A DNA stretch of 64,000 bases, taken from the NCBI GenBank assembly GCA_022843585.1, contig JALHNJ010000002.1, positions 248,001-312,000 on the forward strand. Reading direction: 5' to 3'. How positions within the stretch are numbered: the stretch's first letter is position 1; the number at the start of each line of letters is the position of its first letter. The notes beneath the pieces are model-generated. The model searched no databases. It had not been told where the DNA came from and worked only from the letters and a program-made list of their open reading frames with translations. This document shows, piece after piece, positions 32,445 through 41,745 of the stretch. The position numbers and the translations under genes are program-made. This DNA comes from Chitinophagaceae bacterium (GTDB lineage Bacteria > Bacteroidota > Bacteroidia > Chitinophagales > Chitinophagaceae).

Positions 32445-32837
32445 ATGAAACGTGAAAAAATAAACCTATCAAGGAAAGTAACCGTTCGTTTCAAACCGGA
32501 CGAATACAATAAAGTGAATATTTCCTTTAAAGCCACTACCAAGAAAAAGCTAAGCGAATACATCCGTTATGTGTTGCTGGAAAAACCGGTTACAGTTTAT
32601 ACAAGAGATCAATCTGTTGATCAATTAATGTCTGAATTAGTGTTGTTGCGAAATGAATTATCTGCCATCGGCAGCAACTTTAATCAGCTCGTAAAAAGAT
32701 TGCACACAGCAAGCCATTTCCAGGAAATAAAAGCACTCGCTTTACAGGCCGAAAACGATAAAGAAAAATTCTTGAATAAGGCAAATGAAATCAATTTAAA
32801 AATTGGTGAAATGTCGGGCAAATGGTTGCAAGAATAA
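32445..32837 (+). CDS. MobC-like relaxosome accessory protein
   Basis: A 130-residue protein with a ribbon-helix-helix-like start (K-V-T-V-R-F-K-P-D-E-Y-N-K-V) and the MobC hallmark L-L-R-N-E-L-S-A-I-G-S-N-F-N-Q-L-V-K-R-L. It binds the origin of transfer and assists the relaxase. The last 16 bases overlap the relaxase start. The candidate oriT is directly upstream. Confidence 0.88.
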   Translation: MKREKINLSRKVTVRFKPDEYNKVNISFKATTKKKLSEYIRYVLLEKPVTVYTRDQSVDQLMSELVLLRNELSAIGSNFNQLVKRLHTASHFQEIKALALQAENDKEKFLNKANEINLKIGEMSGKWLQE

Positions 32838-34099
32838 ATACAGGAAAAAGTATCAGCAAAGCACTTAATTATAACGAGAAAAAAGTGCAGCAAGGCCAGG
32901 CAGAAATTTTGTCAGCAAATAACTTTTTAAAAGATGCTGTCAAGATGAATTTTTATGAAAAGCTGACAACTTTTGAAAAACTTACTTCCCTTAATGAAAG
33001 AACAACTACGAATACATTGCATGTGTCGCTGAATTTCGATCCTTCGGAGAATCTTGACAACGAAAAGATGATTGCAATAGCCACTAGTTATATGAATCGA
33101 ATTGGTTTTGGCGACCAACCCTGTTTGGTCTACCGCCATTTTGATACGGGACATCCACATATACATATCGTCAGTACCAATATCCAACGGGATGGGAATC
33201 GTATCTCTATGCACAACATGGGGCGTAACCAATCTGAGGTTGCGAGAAAGGAAATCGAAATAGAGTTTGGACTGGTGAAAGCCGAAAGTAAACAATTGAC
33301 AGATGCATTGAAGCTATCGCCAGTCAATGCACAAAAAATCAATCAGGGGAAGCGTTCGACTAAAGCAGCTATTTCAAATATTCTTGGCATTGTCATACCG
33401 CAATACAAATACAGTTCGCTGCCTGAATTGAATGCAGTGCTTAAACTATACAATGTTACAGCCGACAGGTGTGGCGAAGATTCGCATACTTATAAACACA
33501 ATGGCTTATTGTTCCGGGTGCTGGATGAAAAGGGAAATAAAATTGGAACGCCTATTAAAGCAAGCCTGTTTTATATGAAGCCCACCCTTAAAAATCTGGA
33601 GCAACGTTTTGATGACAATGAGCTGCTGAAACAACCATTGGCCAAACGGTTGCGGACAGTAATTGATTTTGTCTTGTTGAAAAAATCAGGTTTGAGCCTT
33701 GAGCAGCTGATAAATGAATTGAATAAGGAAAAGATAAGCGTGGTACTCCGGCAAAATAAAGAAGGTACGATCTATGGAATTACCTATGTGGATCACAAGA
33801 CCAAATGCGTGTTCAATGGAAGTGATCTCGGCAAATCATACAGTGCGAAGATGATGCTTGAAAGGGTAAGTGCGAATAGTCCGGTGGTCGCTCCCTCATT
33901 GGCGGATGAAAAGAAAAAGTCGCTGTCATCCGAAAATTCATCCGGGGATGCGACTATTCTTTCTCCGCAGCCTTCCTACGCTGATAGTGGGGCAACAGCA
34001 ATACTGGAGGTGGTAACAGGAACGGCAAGCGGGCCAGATTATATTCCCTTTCAGCTACGAAAAAAGAAACGAAAAAAAAGACAGCAGTTAAAACGATAA
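32822..34099 (+). CDS. Relaxase (MobA/MOBP-type mobilization nuclease)
   Basis: A 425-residue relaxase. The N-terminal motif S-I-S-K-A-L-N-Y17-N-E-K-K-V carries the probable nicking tyrosine, and the metal site is R-H106-F-D-T-G-H111-P-H113-I-H115-I-V. Together these are the standard signature of Bacteroidota mobilization relaxases. It nicks oriT and leads the strand to the coupling protein. The C-terminus (about 330-425) is charged and ends in a K-K-R-K-K-R-Q run. It overlaps mobC and ends four bases before the coupling-protein gene, so mobC-relaxase-coupling form one operon. Confidence 0.94.
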   Translation: MVARINTGKSISKALNYNEKKVQQGQAEILSANNFLKDAVKMNFYEKLTTFEKLTSLNERTTTNTLHVSLNFDPSENLDNEKMIAIATSYMNRIGFGDQPCLVYRHFDTGHPHIHIVSTNIQRDGNRISMHNMGRNQSEVARKEIEIEFGLVKAESKQLTDALKLSPVNAQKINQGKRSTKAAISNILGIVIPQYKYSSLPELNAVLKLYNVTADRCGEDSHTYKHNGLLFRVLDEKGNKIGTPIKASLFYMKPTLKNLEQRFDDNELLKQPLAKRLRTVIDFVLLKKSGLSLEQLINELNKEKISVVLRQNKEGTIYGITYVDHKTKCVFNGSDLGKSYSAKMMLERVSANSPVVAPSLADEKKKSLSSENSSGDATILSPQPSYADSGATAILEVVTGTASGPDYIPFQLRKKKRKKRQQLKR

Positions 34100-34103
34100 A
34101 CAC

Positions 34104-36089
34104 ATGAGTACCGGTGAAAACGAACAAGGGCTAAGAAAGATAACGGACATGACAAGGCTGATGAGTATAGTATTACTCGGCTTACATTTTTATTACTATT
34201 GTTACCAGGCTTTTGAAGGTTGGGAACTTACAGCTGATTTATCCGACCGGCTGTTAACCAATATTCAAAACACTGGTTTATTCAGCTCGTTCAATACTGC
34301 AAAATTGATAGCATTGGCCTTATTGATTATATCACTATTAGGAGCAAAAGGTAAAAAAGATGAACACATCAATCATCGGATTGCTTTTGCCTACATCATT
34401 ACAGGATTGCTCATATATTTCTTGAGCTATTTCAGCTTGCATTTTCCGGCAGCACCTGAAACCCGTGCAATTACTTATATGCTTATAACAGCAACAGGTT
34501 ATATACTCGTATTAACCGGCGGTAATCTAATATCAAGAGTCATCCGGCAAAAACTCAATAACAAGGACATATTCAATAAAGAAAATGAAACCTTCCCGCA
34601 GGAAGAACGATTGCTGCAAAATGAGTATTCTATTAACCTGCCTGCACAATATCAATTGAAAGGAAAAATTCGTAATAGTTGGATCAATATTATCAATCCC
34701 TTTCGTTCCCTGTTAGTGCTGGGTTCACCCGGTGCTGGTAAATCCTATTTTGTGATCCGTCATGTGATCACACAGCATATCAAAAAAGGGTTCTCGATGT
34801 TTGTGTATGACTTTAAGTTTGATGATTTGTCAGTCATTACCTACAACCATTATTTAAAATGCCGTCACCACTACCCTGTTCCTCCCTCCTTTTATGTGAT
34901 CAATTTTGAAGACCTGTCCAGAACCCATCGCTGCAATCCCCTGGATAAAGAAAACATGCTGGATATTACGGACGCTTCAGAATCGGCCCGCACCATTTTA
35001 ATGGGATTGAACCGGGAATGGATCAAACGCCAGGGCGATTTTTTTGTGGAGTCGCCAATTAATTTTTTGACTGCCATTATCTGGTTTCTTCGCCGCTATA
35101 ATGATGGGGAGTTTTGTACCCTTCCACATGTGATTGAATTGATGCAGGTTGACTATGATAAGTTATTTACAATCCTGAAAACCGAAAAAGAAATCGAAGC
35201 ATTGATCAATCCATTTGTATCGGCGTACATGAATGATGTGATGGAACAACTCGAAGGACAAATAGCAGCAGCTAAAGTGGCGATGGCCCGCTTGTCATCA
35301 CCGCAGCTTTATTATGTGTTATCGGGTAATGATTTTACACTGGATATTAATAACCCGGATGAACCGAAAATTGTTTGCATGGGAAATAATCCGCAGAAGA
35401 TCCAGGTTTATGGTGCAGTGCTATCGTTGTATATATCCCGGCTAATAAAAATGGTGAATAAAAAAGGGAAGATGAAAAGCAGTCTGGTCTTCGATGAATT
35501 CCCAACTGTTTATCTCAACAACATGGATAGCCTGATTGCAACAGCAAGAAGTAATAAAGTAGCCACTACGTTAGGCGTGCAGGACTTCAGCCAGTTAAAA
35601 AAAGATTATGGCAAAGACCAGGCAGATGTTATCATGAATATCACTGGTAATATTATTTCGGGGCAAGTCACTGGTGAAACGGCCAAACAATTATCGGAAC
35701 GGGTCGGAAAAATTATGCAGGACCGAACAAGTTTATCTATCAACCGGAATGATACTTCCATCAGTAAATCAAAACAGCTTGATTCAGCGGTTCCCCCATC
35801 CAAAATATCAACATTAAGTTCAGGAGAATTTGTAGGCATGGTAGCAGATGACCCGGATAATAAAATTGATTTGAAAATATTTCATAGTTCTATCATAAAC
35901 AATCATGAGGCTCTTAAAAAAGAGCAACAGAGTTATAAACCAGTACCGGTTGTCCGACAAGTGACTCCTTCCATTGTTCAGGTAAATTATGAACAGATCA
36001 AACAGGAGGTGGAGGATTTGGTAAACGCAGAGATGGAGCGGATATTAAATGATCCTGGGATGGAAGGAACAGTTCTAAAAAAGAGCTAA
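34104..36089 (+). CDS. VirD4/TraG-type coupling protein
   Basis: An inner-membrane ATPase of 661 residues linking relaxosome to a secretion channel. The N-terminus has four hydrophobic segments (about 18-34, 66-80, 92-112, 123-140), then Walker A G-S-P-G-A-G-K-S (207-214) and Walker B L-V-F-D-E-F-P-T-V-Y-L. T-T-L-G-V-Q-D-F-S-Q-L follows, as expected for the family. Its presence is unusual for a small mobilizable element, since many use the helper's coupling protein. There are no other type IV secretion genes in the window, so it must plug into an external apparatus. It is the last gene of the mob operon. Confidence 0.93.
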   Translation: MSTGENEQGLRKITDMTRLMSIVLLGLHFYYYCYQAFEGWELTADLSDRLLTNIQNTGLFSSFNTAKLIALALLIISLLGAKGKKDEHINHRIAFAYIITGLLIYFLSYFSLHFPAAPETRAITYMLITATGYILVLTGGNLISRVIRQKLNNKDIFNKENETFPQEERLLQNEYSINLPAQYQLKGKIRNSWINIINPFRSLLVLGSPGAGKSYFVIRHVITQHIKKGFSMFVYDFKFDDLSVITYNHYLKCRHHYPVPPSFYVINFEDLSRTHRCNPLDKENMLDITDASESARTILMGLNREWIKRQGDFFVESPINFLTAIIWFLRRYNDGEFCTLPHVIELMQVDYDKLFTILKTEKEIEALINPFVSAYMNDVMEQLEGQIAAAKVAMARLSSPQLYYVLSGNDFTLDINNPDEPKIVCMGNNPQKIQVYGAVLSLYISRLIKMVNKKGKMKSSLVFDEFPTVYLNNMDSLIATARSNKVATTLGVQDFSQLKKDYGKDQADVIMNITGNIISGQVTGETAKQLSERVGKIMQDRTSLSINRNDTSISKSKQLDSAVPPSKISTLSSGEFVGMVADDPDNKIDLKIFHSSIINNHEALKKEQQSYKPVPVVRQVTPSIVQVNYEQIKQEVEDLVNAEMERILNDPGMEGTVLKKS

Positions 36090-36182
36090 TTATTGCTAAA
36101 TCACTGGCAACCAGTATTCTCCAAAGTCCGCCTGTTGATTAGTGGTGTTCAATAATGTCGGCTCAAGTGGTTATCTTTCAAA

Positions 36183-36215
36183 TTATTAGATTAAAATTGC
36201 GAGAAAATCTAATAA
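36183..36215. promoter_or_regulatory. Inverted repeat before the restriction-modification gene
   Basis: Perfect 10-base arms TTATTAGATT (36183-36192) and AATCTAATAA (36206-36215), 13 bases apart, ending 31 bases before the methyltransferase start. It is typical in size and place for an operator or autoregulatory site of a restriction cassette. No controller gene is seen next to it. Confidence 0.55.
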
Positions 36216-36246
36216 CAATAGACTACTTTTACTAAAATACTTAGTA

Positions 36247-39200
36247 TTGAATGCTTCGTTAAAATATGGTTTAGAACAACTTGAAATGATTGACAGCAAT
36301 GGTCTATCAACAGGTTTAGTTGAAGTAAAAAAGCTCGATAGTCTCGATTTGACAAAGCTCTCTGTTGATGAAATTATTGCTATTGAAAACGCACTGACAT
36401 ATGGCGTTCAGTATGTCTATTTTCGTAGATTTAAAGACCGTGCCTCTATTCCACAAGTTTATATATACGATTACACCTCTGCTCCAATCAATAGTGACGA
36501 TCTAATTACACTCCATCAGCGGTTATATAGTTCGGGACATGTCCCAATGTTTTTTGTTTTTACAAACCAGGATGTCAGGATTTTTAATTGTTACGAAAAA
36601 CCTGCAAAAGGAAATCGTTTAATTTATAAACCCCTTACAATTCTTAGGCTGGCCAGTCAGGTTTCTAACCTATTTAATGAGCAAGATTCTAAACTTGCAG
36701 AAGCATTTAGAGCTTTTTCAGGCCGTTCTTTTGATAACGGATCTTTTTGGGAAAGCTCTCCATTTAGCAAAGATTTTCAGTTTGCTAATAGTGCTTATGA
36801 AAAACTATTAACCGAGCTGAAACAATCCTTAAATGATATTATTGAAAAAAAGATATTGCCTGCTGCAATTGCTAGGAAAATCATGGTTATATCTATTCTT
36901 ATCAAATATCTAGAAGAAAGAACTGATGAACATCAAAATTCAGTATTCCCTAAAGCAGGTCAAGAAAGAACTTCCGTAATAAACGGTAAACGAAAAAAAG
37001 TAAAATTCGACAAAGACTTCTTTGACCAGTTTGCAAAAGGAGCCGAGTGTTTTACTGATGTATTAAAAAAGAGGGGAGCAGGTTTAAAATTATTAAAATA
37101 TTTAGCTACTCACTTTAATGGAGGTATTTTTAAGCTAAGCGAAAAAGAAAAAGCTTCCCTTGAAAAAACTGATTTAACTCGCTTTGGACTTTTTTTAGAA
37201 GGAAATTTAGAGGGGGTTCAATATGTTTTTTGGCGACTTTATTCATTCAATGATCTCCCAGTTGAACTAATTAGCAATATCTACGAAGAATTTTTGGAAA
37301 AAAGTCCGGGAGTTGTTTATACTCCGCCTTACCTGGTAAATTTCTTGTTAGATGAAACAATGCCCCTTAAAGAAGATAGAATTGATTATAAAGTATTAGA
37401 TCCCGCATGCGGTTCGGGAGTTTTTCTTGTAGGGGCATATAGAAGACTTATTTATAGATGGCGAAAAATTAATGGGTGGAAACGACCAAAACTTACTCTT
37501 TTAAAAAAGATTCTTAAGGAAAATATTTATGGCGCTGATAAAGATGCTGAAGCGGTAAACCTTACAGTTTTCAGTTTAAGTCTTGCGTTATGTGATGAAT
37601 TGACACCTCTGGAGATTTGGGAAAATCTTCAATTTGATGATTTGACAGAAGAAAATATTTTTGCCCAAGATTTTTTTGAATTAATTCTTAATCATAAATT
37701 CTCAAAAGGGTATTTTGACCTTGTTATTGGCAACCCTCCCTTCGAAGCTAAATTAACTCCTTCTGCAATTATCATTGAATCCCAAAAGCAAAAGGAAAGA
37801 GCAAATTCAATTGTACGAAAAAATAATACAGGAAACGCAATTAAGCTACCTGACAATCAAATATCTCTTTTGTTTCTTGAGCAGTCGATAGCTTTATGCA
37901 AACCCGGGCAGCTTGTTTGTTTAATACAACCTTCTGGTCCGTTTCTTTATAACAACACCTCTTTTCAATTCAGAAAATATTTGATGGAAAGGTTCAATAT
38001 TCCACAAATTATAGATTTCACTCACATAAGCAGGGTATTGTTTGGGAAAAATGGGGATGTTGCCACAGCCGCAATATTTATTAGAAATGAAAAAGCAACT
38101 AGCAAAGGTTTGTTACACTTAACTATTAGAAGAAGCAAACCCAATAAAGAGAAAATTTATTTTGAGCTCGATAGTTATGACTTTCATTATGTTCCTAAGA
38201 AACTTGCAATTGACGATCCTTTAATTTGGAAATCAAATCTGCTTACAGGTAGCAGAAGTCATCAAATAATATCAAGATTATCTAGTTTAAAAACTATTGG
38301 TAAGTTTCTCAAAGAGCAAAAAGACAATGGGTGGGTTGTAAGCGAAGGATTTACTGCAGCTACAAAAAAAGATCTTGCAACATTGAAAAAATTAAATGAC
38401 CGTAAAAAACTCTCTGCTGAAAATAAAACTGAATACATTACTTTTCTGAAAAAATTATCAGCACCACATATAACAGGAAACCGGTTTTTGCCTACTAATG
38501 CGTTTCTTGAAAAGGGCATTACAAATTCCAAGATTGTTCCAACATTAGATTTAAAATATTTCCACAGCAAAGGTGATCCTAAAATTTATGAACCTCCACA
38601 TCTATTAATCAAAGAAATCGCCGGAGATAATGTAATTCCTATAGAATTTCGTAATGATTACCTGTCATTCAGAAATGAGATAATCGGCATTCATGCTCCG
38701 AAAAAACGAATATCTGATCTCAAGAACTTTTTTCAGCAGTTTCAAGAGCATCAACAACTATTTCTTTTCTATTTGGCTGGCGCAAGCGGTAGATACATGG
38801 TTAATAAAGCAACAGCTTTATTAAAGGATGATATTATGAATCTACCTTATCCTGGGCAAGATGAAATAAACTCATTGGAACTTGATGACAATGAAAAAAT
38901 CGTGGTAGAAGATGTTTTAAATCATCTAATAGAATTTAGAAGAAACGGGGAAAAATCTACAATTGCAATGCAAGATGCAAATAGCGCAGACTTAGAGGCG
39001 TTTGCATCTACTTTTTGTAATGTTTTAAACACTGTGTATTCAACTTTAAAAACACATACGCCTTTCGAAACAAGTTCTTATATATGCTTTCCTTTTTATT
39101 TTAAAGACAAACCAGAAATAAAATTTGAGAACACTGAAACTGCTGAAGAGCAAATTGATAAACTTGTGAAAAAGGTGGCCGGCGTAAGCTTACGGCTAAC

Positions 39201-39333
39201 TCGTGTAGTGAGACTTTATGAAGGAAATGTAATATATATTATTAAGCCTAAAAAACTCAGATACTGGCTTCGTTCAGTTGCTTTACGAGATGCTGATGAA
39301 ACTTTTTCTGATCTAAGAAAACAAGGATTTTAA
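36247..39333 (+). CDS. Adenine-specific DNA methyltransferase of an Eco57I/type IIG-like system
   Basis: A 1028-residue protein. The SAM-binding motif is D-P-A-C-G-S-G-V-F-L beginning at residue 385 and the catalytic N-P-P-F motif is at 496-499, as for N6-adenine methyltransferases of the gamma class. Residues 1-130 have the beta-rich start seen in type IIG-like enzymes, the stretch to 340 is helical, and residues from about 650 form the target recognition and C-terminal region. No clear nuclease motif was found in the N-terminus, so cutting may depend on the next gene. TTG at 36247 is used because no in-frame ATG lies upstream; ATG at 36286 is the alternative. A-T rich compared with the mob genes, which suggests a separate origin. 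Confidence 0.88.
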   Translation: MNASLKYGLEQLEMIDSNGLSTGLVEVKKLDSLDLTKLSVDEIIAIENALTYGVQYVYFRRFKDRASIPQVYIYDYTSAPINSDDLITLHQRLYSSGHVPMFFVFTNQDVRIFNCYEKPAKGNRLIYKPLTILRLASQVSNLFNEQDSKLAEAFRAFSGRSFDNGSFWESSPFSKDFQFANSAYEKLLTELKQSLNDIIEKKILPAAIARKIMVISILIKYLEERTDEHQNSVFPKAGQERTSVINGKRKKVKFDKDFFDQFAKGAECFTDVLKKRGAGLKLLKYLATHFNGGIFKLSEKEKASLEKTDLTRFGLFLEGNLEGVQYVFWRLYSFNDLPVELISNIYEEFLEKSPGVVYTPPYLVNFLLDETMPLKEDRIDYKVLDPACGSGVFLVGAYRRLIYRWRKINGWKRPKLTLLKKILKENIYGADKDAEAVNLTVFSLSLALCDELTPLEIWENLQFDDLTEENIFAQDFFELILNHKFSKGYFDLVIGNPPFEAKLTPSAIIIESQKQKERANSIVRKNNTGNAIKLPDNQISLLFLEQSIALCKPGQLVCLIQPSGPFLYNNTSFQFRKYLMERFNIPQIIDFTHISRVLFGKNGDVATAAIFIRNEKATSKGLLHLTIRRSKPNKEKIYFELDSYDFHYVPKKLAIDDPLIWKSNLLTGSRSHQIISRLSSLKTIGKFLKEQKDNGWVVSEGFTAATKKDLATLKKLNDRKKLSAENKTEYITFLKKLSAPHITGNRFLPTNAFLEKGITNSKIVPTLDLKYFHSKGDPKIYEPPHLLIKEIAGDNVIPIEFRNDYLSFRNEIIGIHAPKKRISDLKNFFQQFQEHQQLFLFYLAGASGRYMVNKATALLKDDIMNLPYPGQDEINSLELDDNEKIVVEDVLNHLIEFRRNGEKSTIAMQDANSADLEAFASTFCNVLNTVYSTLKTHTPFETSSYICFPFYFKDKPEIKFENTETAEEQIDKLVKKVAGVSLRLTRVVRLYEGNVIYIIKPKKLRYWLRSVALRDADETFSDLRKQGF

Positions 39334-40055
39334 TGCTTTCAGATTCACTAATACATAAAAGTAGTGGTTTAATATCCTCAGGTATTGAGCATGAGGAATC
39401 GTTGAAAGCAGTGATCCTATTCTTAAGAAATCACTGCAAAATATTTGCAACATTGAATAAGGGAGCGACAGATTTGAACGAAAAGGGATTAAGTCAAAAG
39501 CTTTGCATTCTTTTAAATAGAAAAGCAAAGAGCTATCCTTTTTTCTTTCATCCCGAATTTATGGAAGATGTGAAAAGCGGTGTTAGCCCTCAAATAGATA
39601 TTGGTACTATTTCACAAGATGAAAAGATTGAGATTTCTGACCGAGAATATAATGAAGAAGACAGTTTCTTTTCTTTGGAGGCAAAAAGACTTCCTACTCC
39701 CGGTACAAACAGAGAAAAAGAATATGTAACCGGCCATAACACCGTTTGTGGTGCAATGGAAAGGTTTAAGAAAGGAGTACATGGCTCACGTTTAAAATAT
39801 GCAGCTATTATCGGATATGTTCAAGCCAAAACTTTTGAACATTGGTTTCTGGAAATCAATACCTGGATAGCGGAATTAGCATCTAATAAAGATCAACCTC
39901 TTTGGACAACTAATGATTCAATTAAAAAAATACCTAATGGTAATGATGACTTTTTAATTGAGTTATCTTCCGAAAACTCAAGGCATCTTGATGGAATTGA
40001 AAAAGATAGAATAAGAATTTTTCACTTTTGGATAAACTTGGAAGAAAAAGAATAA
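39333..40055 (+). CDS. Partner protein of the methyltransferase, PD-(D/E)XK-like
   Basis: A 240-residue protein starting at the last base of the methyltransferase stop (TAATG), so expression is coupled. The pattern P-Q-I-D-I-G-T-I, then F-F-S-L-E-A-K-R-L fits a restriction-type PD-(D/E)XK active site with D, E and K in order; then come G-H-N-T-V-C-G-A-M-E-R-F and Y-A-A-I-I-G-Y-V-Q. No family name is recognised. As the only other gene of the cassette it is the best candidate for the nuclease subunit. The integrase gene converges with it after 19 bases. Confidence 0.75.
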   Translation: MLSDSLIHKSSGLISSGIEHEESLKAVILFLRNHCKIFATLNKGATDLNEKGLSQKLCILLNRKAKSYPFFFHPEFMEDVKSGVSPQIDIGTISQDEKIEISDREYNEEDSFFSLEAKRLPTPGTNREKEYVTGHNTVCGAMERFKKGVHGSRLKYAAIIGYVQAKTFEHWFLEINTWIAELASNKDQPLWTTNDSIKKIPNGNDDFLIELSSENSRHLDGIEKDRIRIFHFWINLEEKE

Positions 40056-40074
40056 AAAAACATCGTTTCAAAGT

Positions 40075-41175
40075 TTATAGTTTTATCCTATTGGCCGCTT
40101 CTTGCTTTTTATGGTCGATCACTTTTGCATACACTTCGGTTGTCTTCATGTGCTTATGACCTAATAACTTAGACACAGTATAAATATCAGTGCCCAATGT
40201 GATTTGCAAGGTGGCATAGGTATGACGGGCACAATGAAAAGTTATGTGTTTAATAATACCGGCCTTCGATATCCACTCTCTCAGTTTCTGATTATGCCAG
40301 GCACTATATTGCAAACCATCAAACACTTTATCTGCAGGTGATTTTCTTTCGCCTAATAGTTGAAATGCTTGTTCGGAAATAGGAAGTGTTTCAGCACCTT
40401 TAGTTTTCTTCTGCCGGAAGCGAATATAATAGCCTGATATATCTGACTGCTGGACTTCAGACCAAACCAATTTTTCTATATCTGACCAGCGAAGACCCGT
40501 GAGGGTTGAAAAGAGAAAAGCTGTTTTTAACAGTGGAAGTTCGCATTCTTCTTTTGCAACAGCCTGCAACTCTTCAAGCGTTAAGAATTCTCTATTAGGA
40601 TCATCAGGTTTTATTCCTTGTACCTGATCAGCTGGATTGTTTTGGAGAATGCCATCTTTGACCGCCTCTTTTAAAGCAGCCAACACTTTGCTGAAATAAG
40701 ATGACTGGGAATTTTGAGAAAGTCCTTTTTTACTCCTGTTTTTAACCTCGTTTTGCAAATAATCCTTGAAGCCCTCCAGCCATTGCTTGTCAATTTCCTT
40801 AAATGTTATGCCACGGGGCGCAAATTTTTTTAAGTGCTTTAGGGCACTATCCCAGTTTCCCCAATTGCCAAGGCTATTTTTTCGCTTCCTTGTTTGTTGT
40901 TCAAAATAAATTAAAAAGCTTCCTTTAACTTTTTCAGTATCTCTAAAACCAAATTCATCATTCTTAATTTCTATAAGCCGTTTTGCACGGATCGCTTCTG
41001 CCATTGCCAGATTTTTCCTATTGTCGTCCTTTTGCTGCTTAGTCAGTTTACCGGATTCGGATTCCGGAGTAAGGTATAAATTCAAATACTCATACTCTCT
41101 TTTACCGCTATTATAATAATCCAGGTAAAGACTTATTTTATTTCCTTTCACTCTTTGTCTTAATGTTACATTCAT
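40075..41175 (-). CDS. Tyrosine recombinase/integrase
   Basis: A 366-residue site-specific integrase. The N-terminal arm-binding domain (V-T-L-R-Q-R-V-K-G-N-K-I-S-L-Y-L-D-Y) and the SAM-like core-binding domain (about 85-180) precede the catalytic domain. Catalytic residues visible: R229 in T-G-L-R-W-S-D-I, lysine near 256, H314-x-x-R317 in H-C-A-R-H-T-Y, H340 in L-L-G-H-K, and Y349 in T-E-V-Y-A-K. It should integrate and excise the element. It is preceded by an excisionase-like gene (two-base gap) and an array of short repeats likely to be its arm sites. Confidence 0.95.
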   Translation of the reverse strand: MNVTLRQRVKGNKISLYLDYYNSGKREYEYLNLYLTPESESGKLTKQQKDDNRKNLAMAEAIRAKRLIEIKNDEFGFRDTEKVKGSFLIYFEQQTRKRKNSLGNWGNWDSALKHLKKFAPRGITFKEIDKQWLEGFKDYLQNEVKNRSKKGLSQNSQSSYFSKVLAALKEAVKDGILQNNPADQVQGIKPDDPNREFLTLEELQAVAKEECELPLLKTAFLFSTLTGLRWSDIEKLVWSEVQQSDISGYYIRFRQKKTKGAETLPISEQAFQLLGERKSPADKVFDGLQYSAWHNQKLREWISKAGIIKHITFHCARHTYATLQITLGTDIYTVSKLLGHKHMKTTEVYAKVIDHKKQEAANRIKL

Positions 41176-41177
41176 AA

Positions 41178-41531
41178 TTAAGTCAGTTTGAAAAGTTCAT
41201 TAATTGCTGTTCGAGGTATCCGGGTATTACGACCGACTTTACCGGCTTTTATTTGACCATTATCGATAAGTCGATAAATAGTCCAGCGGCTTGCATTAAT
41301 TAACTGGCAGACTTCTCCGATGGTGAGAAATTCCTTTTGAGATAGAGCCGGGTCGTAAATCGCCTTTTCTATTTCAGATTCAATAGCGACTTCCATCTTT
41401 TCACACCTCTTTCTTTTCTTGTAAGCTTTCTTAGCACAGTTATCGGAGCAGAACTGGGTAACAGTAGTCTTTGCAGTGAATCGTTCACCGCAAAACTGAC
41501 AAGTCTTTTGAAGTCTGATATGACTGCTCAT
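41178..41531 (-). CDS. Excisionase-like helix-turn-helix protein with a zinc knuckle
   Basis: A 117-residue protein in two parts. Residues 10-40 have C-Q-F-C-G and F-C-S-D-N-C, a four-cysteine zinc knuckle. Residues 68-115 are an HTH_17/excisionase-type helix-turn-helix (L-T-I-G-E-V-C-Q-L-I-N-A-S-R-W-T-I-Y-R-L-I). Such proteins act as recombination directionality factors or repress the integrase. It starts at the edge of the repeat array (41531) and is read into the integrase gene. Confidence 0.88.
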   Translation of the reverse strand: MSSHIRLQKTCQFCGERFTAKTTVTQFCSDNCAKKAYKKRKRCEKMEVAIESEIEKAIYDPALSQKEFLTIGEVCQLINASRWTIYRLIDNGQIKAGKVGRNTRIPRTAINELFKLT

Positions 41532-41590
41532 TGTTGCCTGTTGTAGCTGGTTGTTGCAGAATGTAGCTTGATGTAGCTGTATGTAGCATC
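41531..41590. repeat. Six 10-base phased repeats upstream of the excisionase gene
   Basis: Contiguous decamers beginning at 41531, 41541, 41551, 41561, 41571 and 41581: TTGTTGCCTG, TTGTAGCTGG, TTGTTGCAGA, ATGTAGCTTG, ATGTAGCTGT, ATGTAGCATC, consensus WTGTWGC. The 10-base period places each unit on the same helix face, as for cooperative protein binding. Confidence 0.85.
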
Positions 41591-41598
41591 ATCTCGCT

Positions 41599-41680
41599 TT
41601 GTTGCCCGAACTTGTTGCCCGTCTCATATGGGCAACAACTGGGCAACAAATATATGCAAATAAGGAGGGTTGGGCAACAA
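41599..41680. repeat. Five TTGTTGCCC units in two orientations
   Basis: TTGTTGCCC at 41599-41607 and 41612-41620, and its complement GGGCAACAA at 41630-41638, 41641-41649 and 41672-41680. Together with the phased decamers, which share the TTGTTGC core, these look like integrase arm-type sites or operators at the right end of the element. Confidence 0.85.
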
Positions 41681-41745
41681 AAAAGAGGAAGAATAATTTG
41701 TTAAAACAAAGAAAAACAATCAGTTAACAAACAAAAGAAAACAAG

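Larger units (their letters stand above)
30237..41745. mobile_element. Integrative mobilizable element next to mnmE (left edge uncertain)
   Basis: Gene content is that of an integrative mobilizable element: radC, primase, oriT-like palindrome, MobC, relaxase, coupling protein, restriction-modification cargo, integrase and excisionase. There is no mating-pair apparatus. The right end abuts the 3' end of mnmE. The left edge is set at radC only as the first element-type gene; the true boundary may be anywhere in the scar region from about 29.1 kb or further left, because no second copy of the mnmE end was found by eye. Confidence 0.75.

Noticed and set aside
41531-41680. CRISPR-like array
   Set aside because: Unit length and period are 10 bases without spacers, and no cas gene is present.
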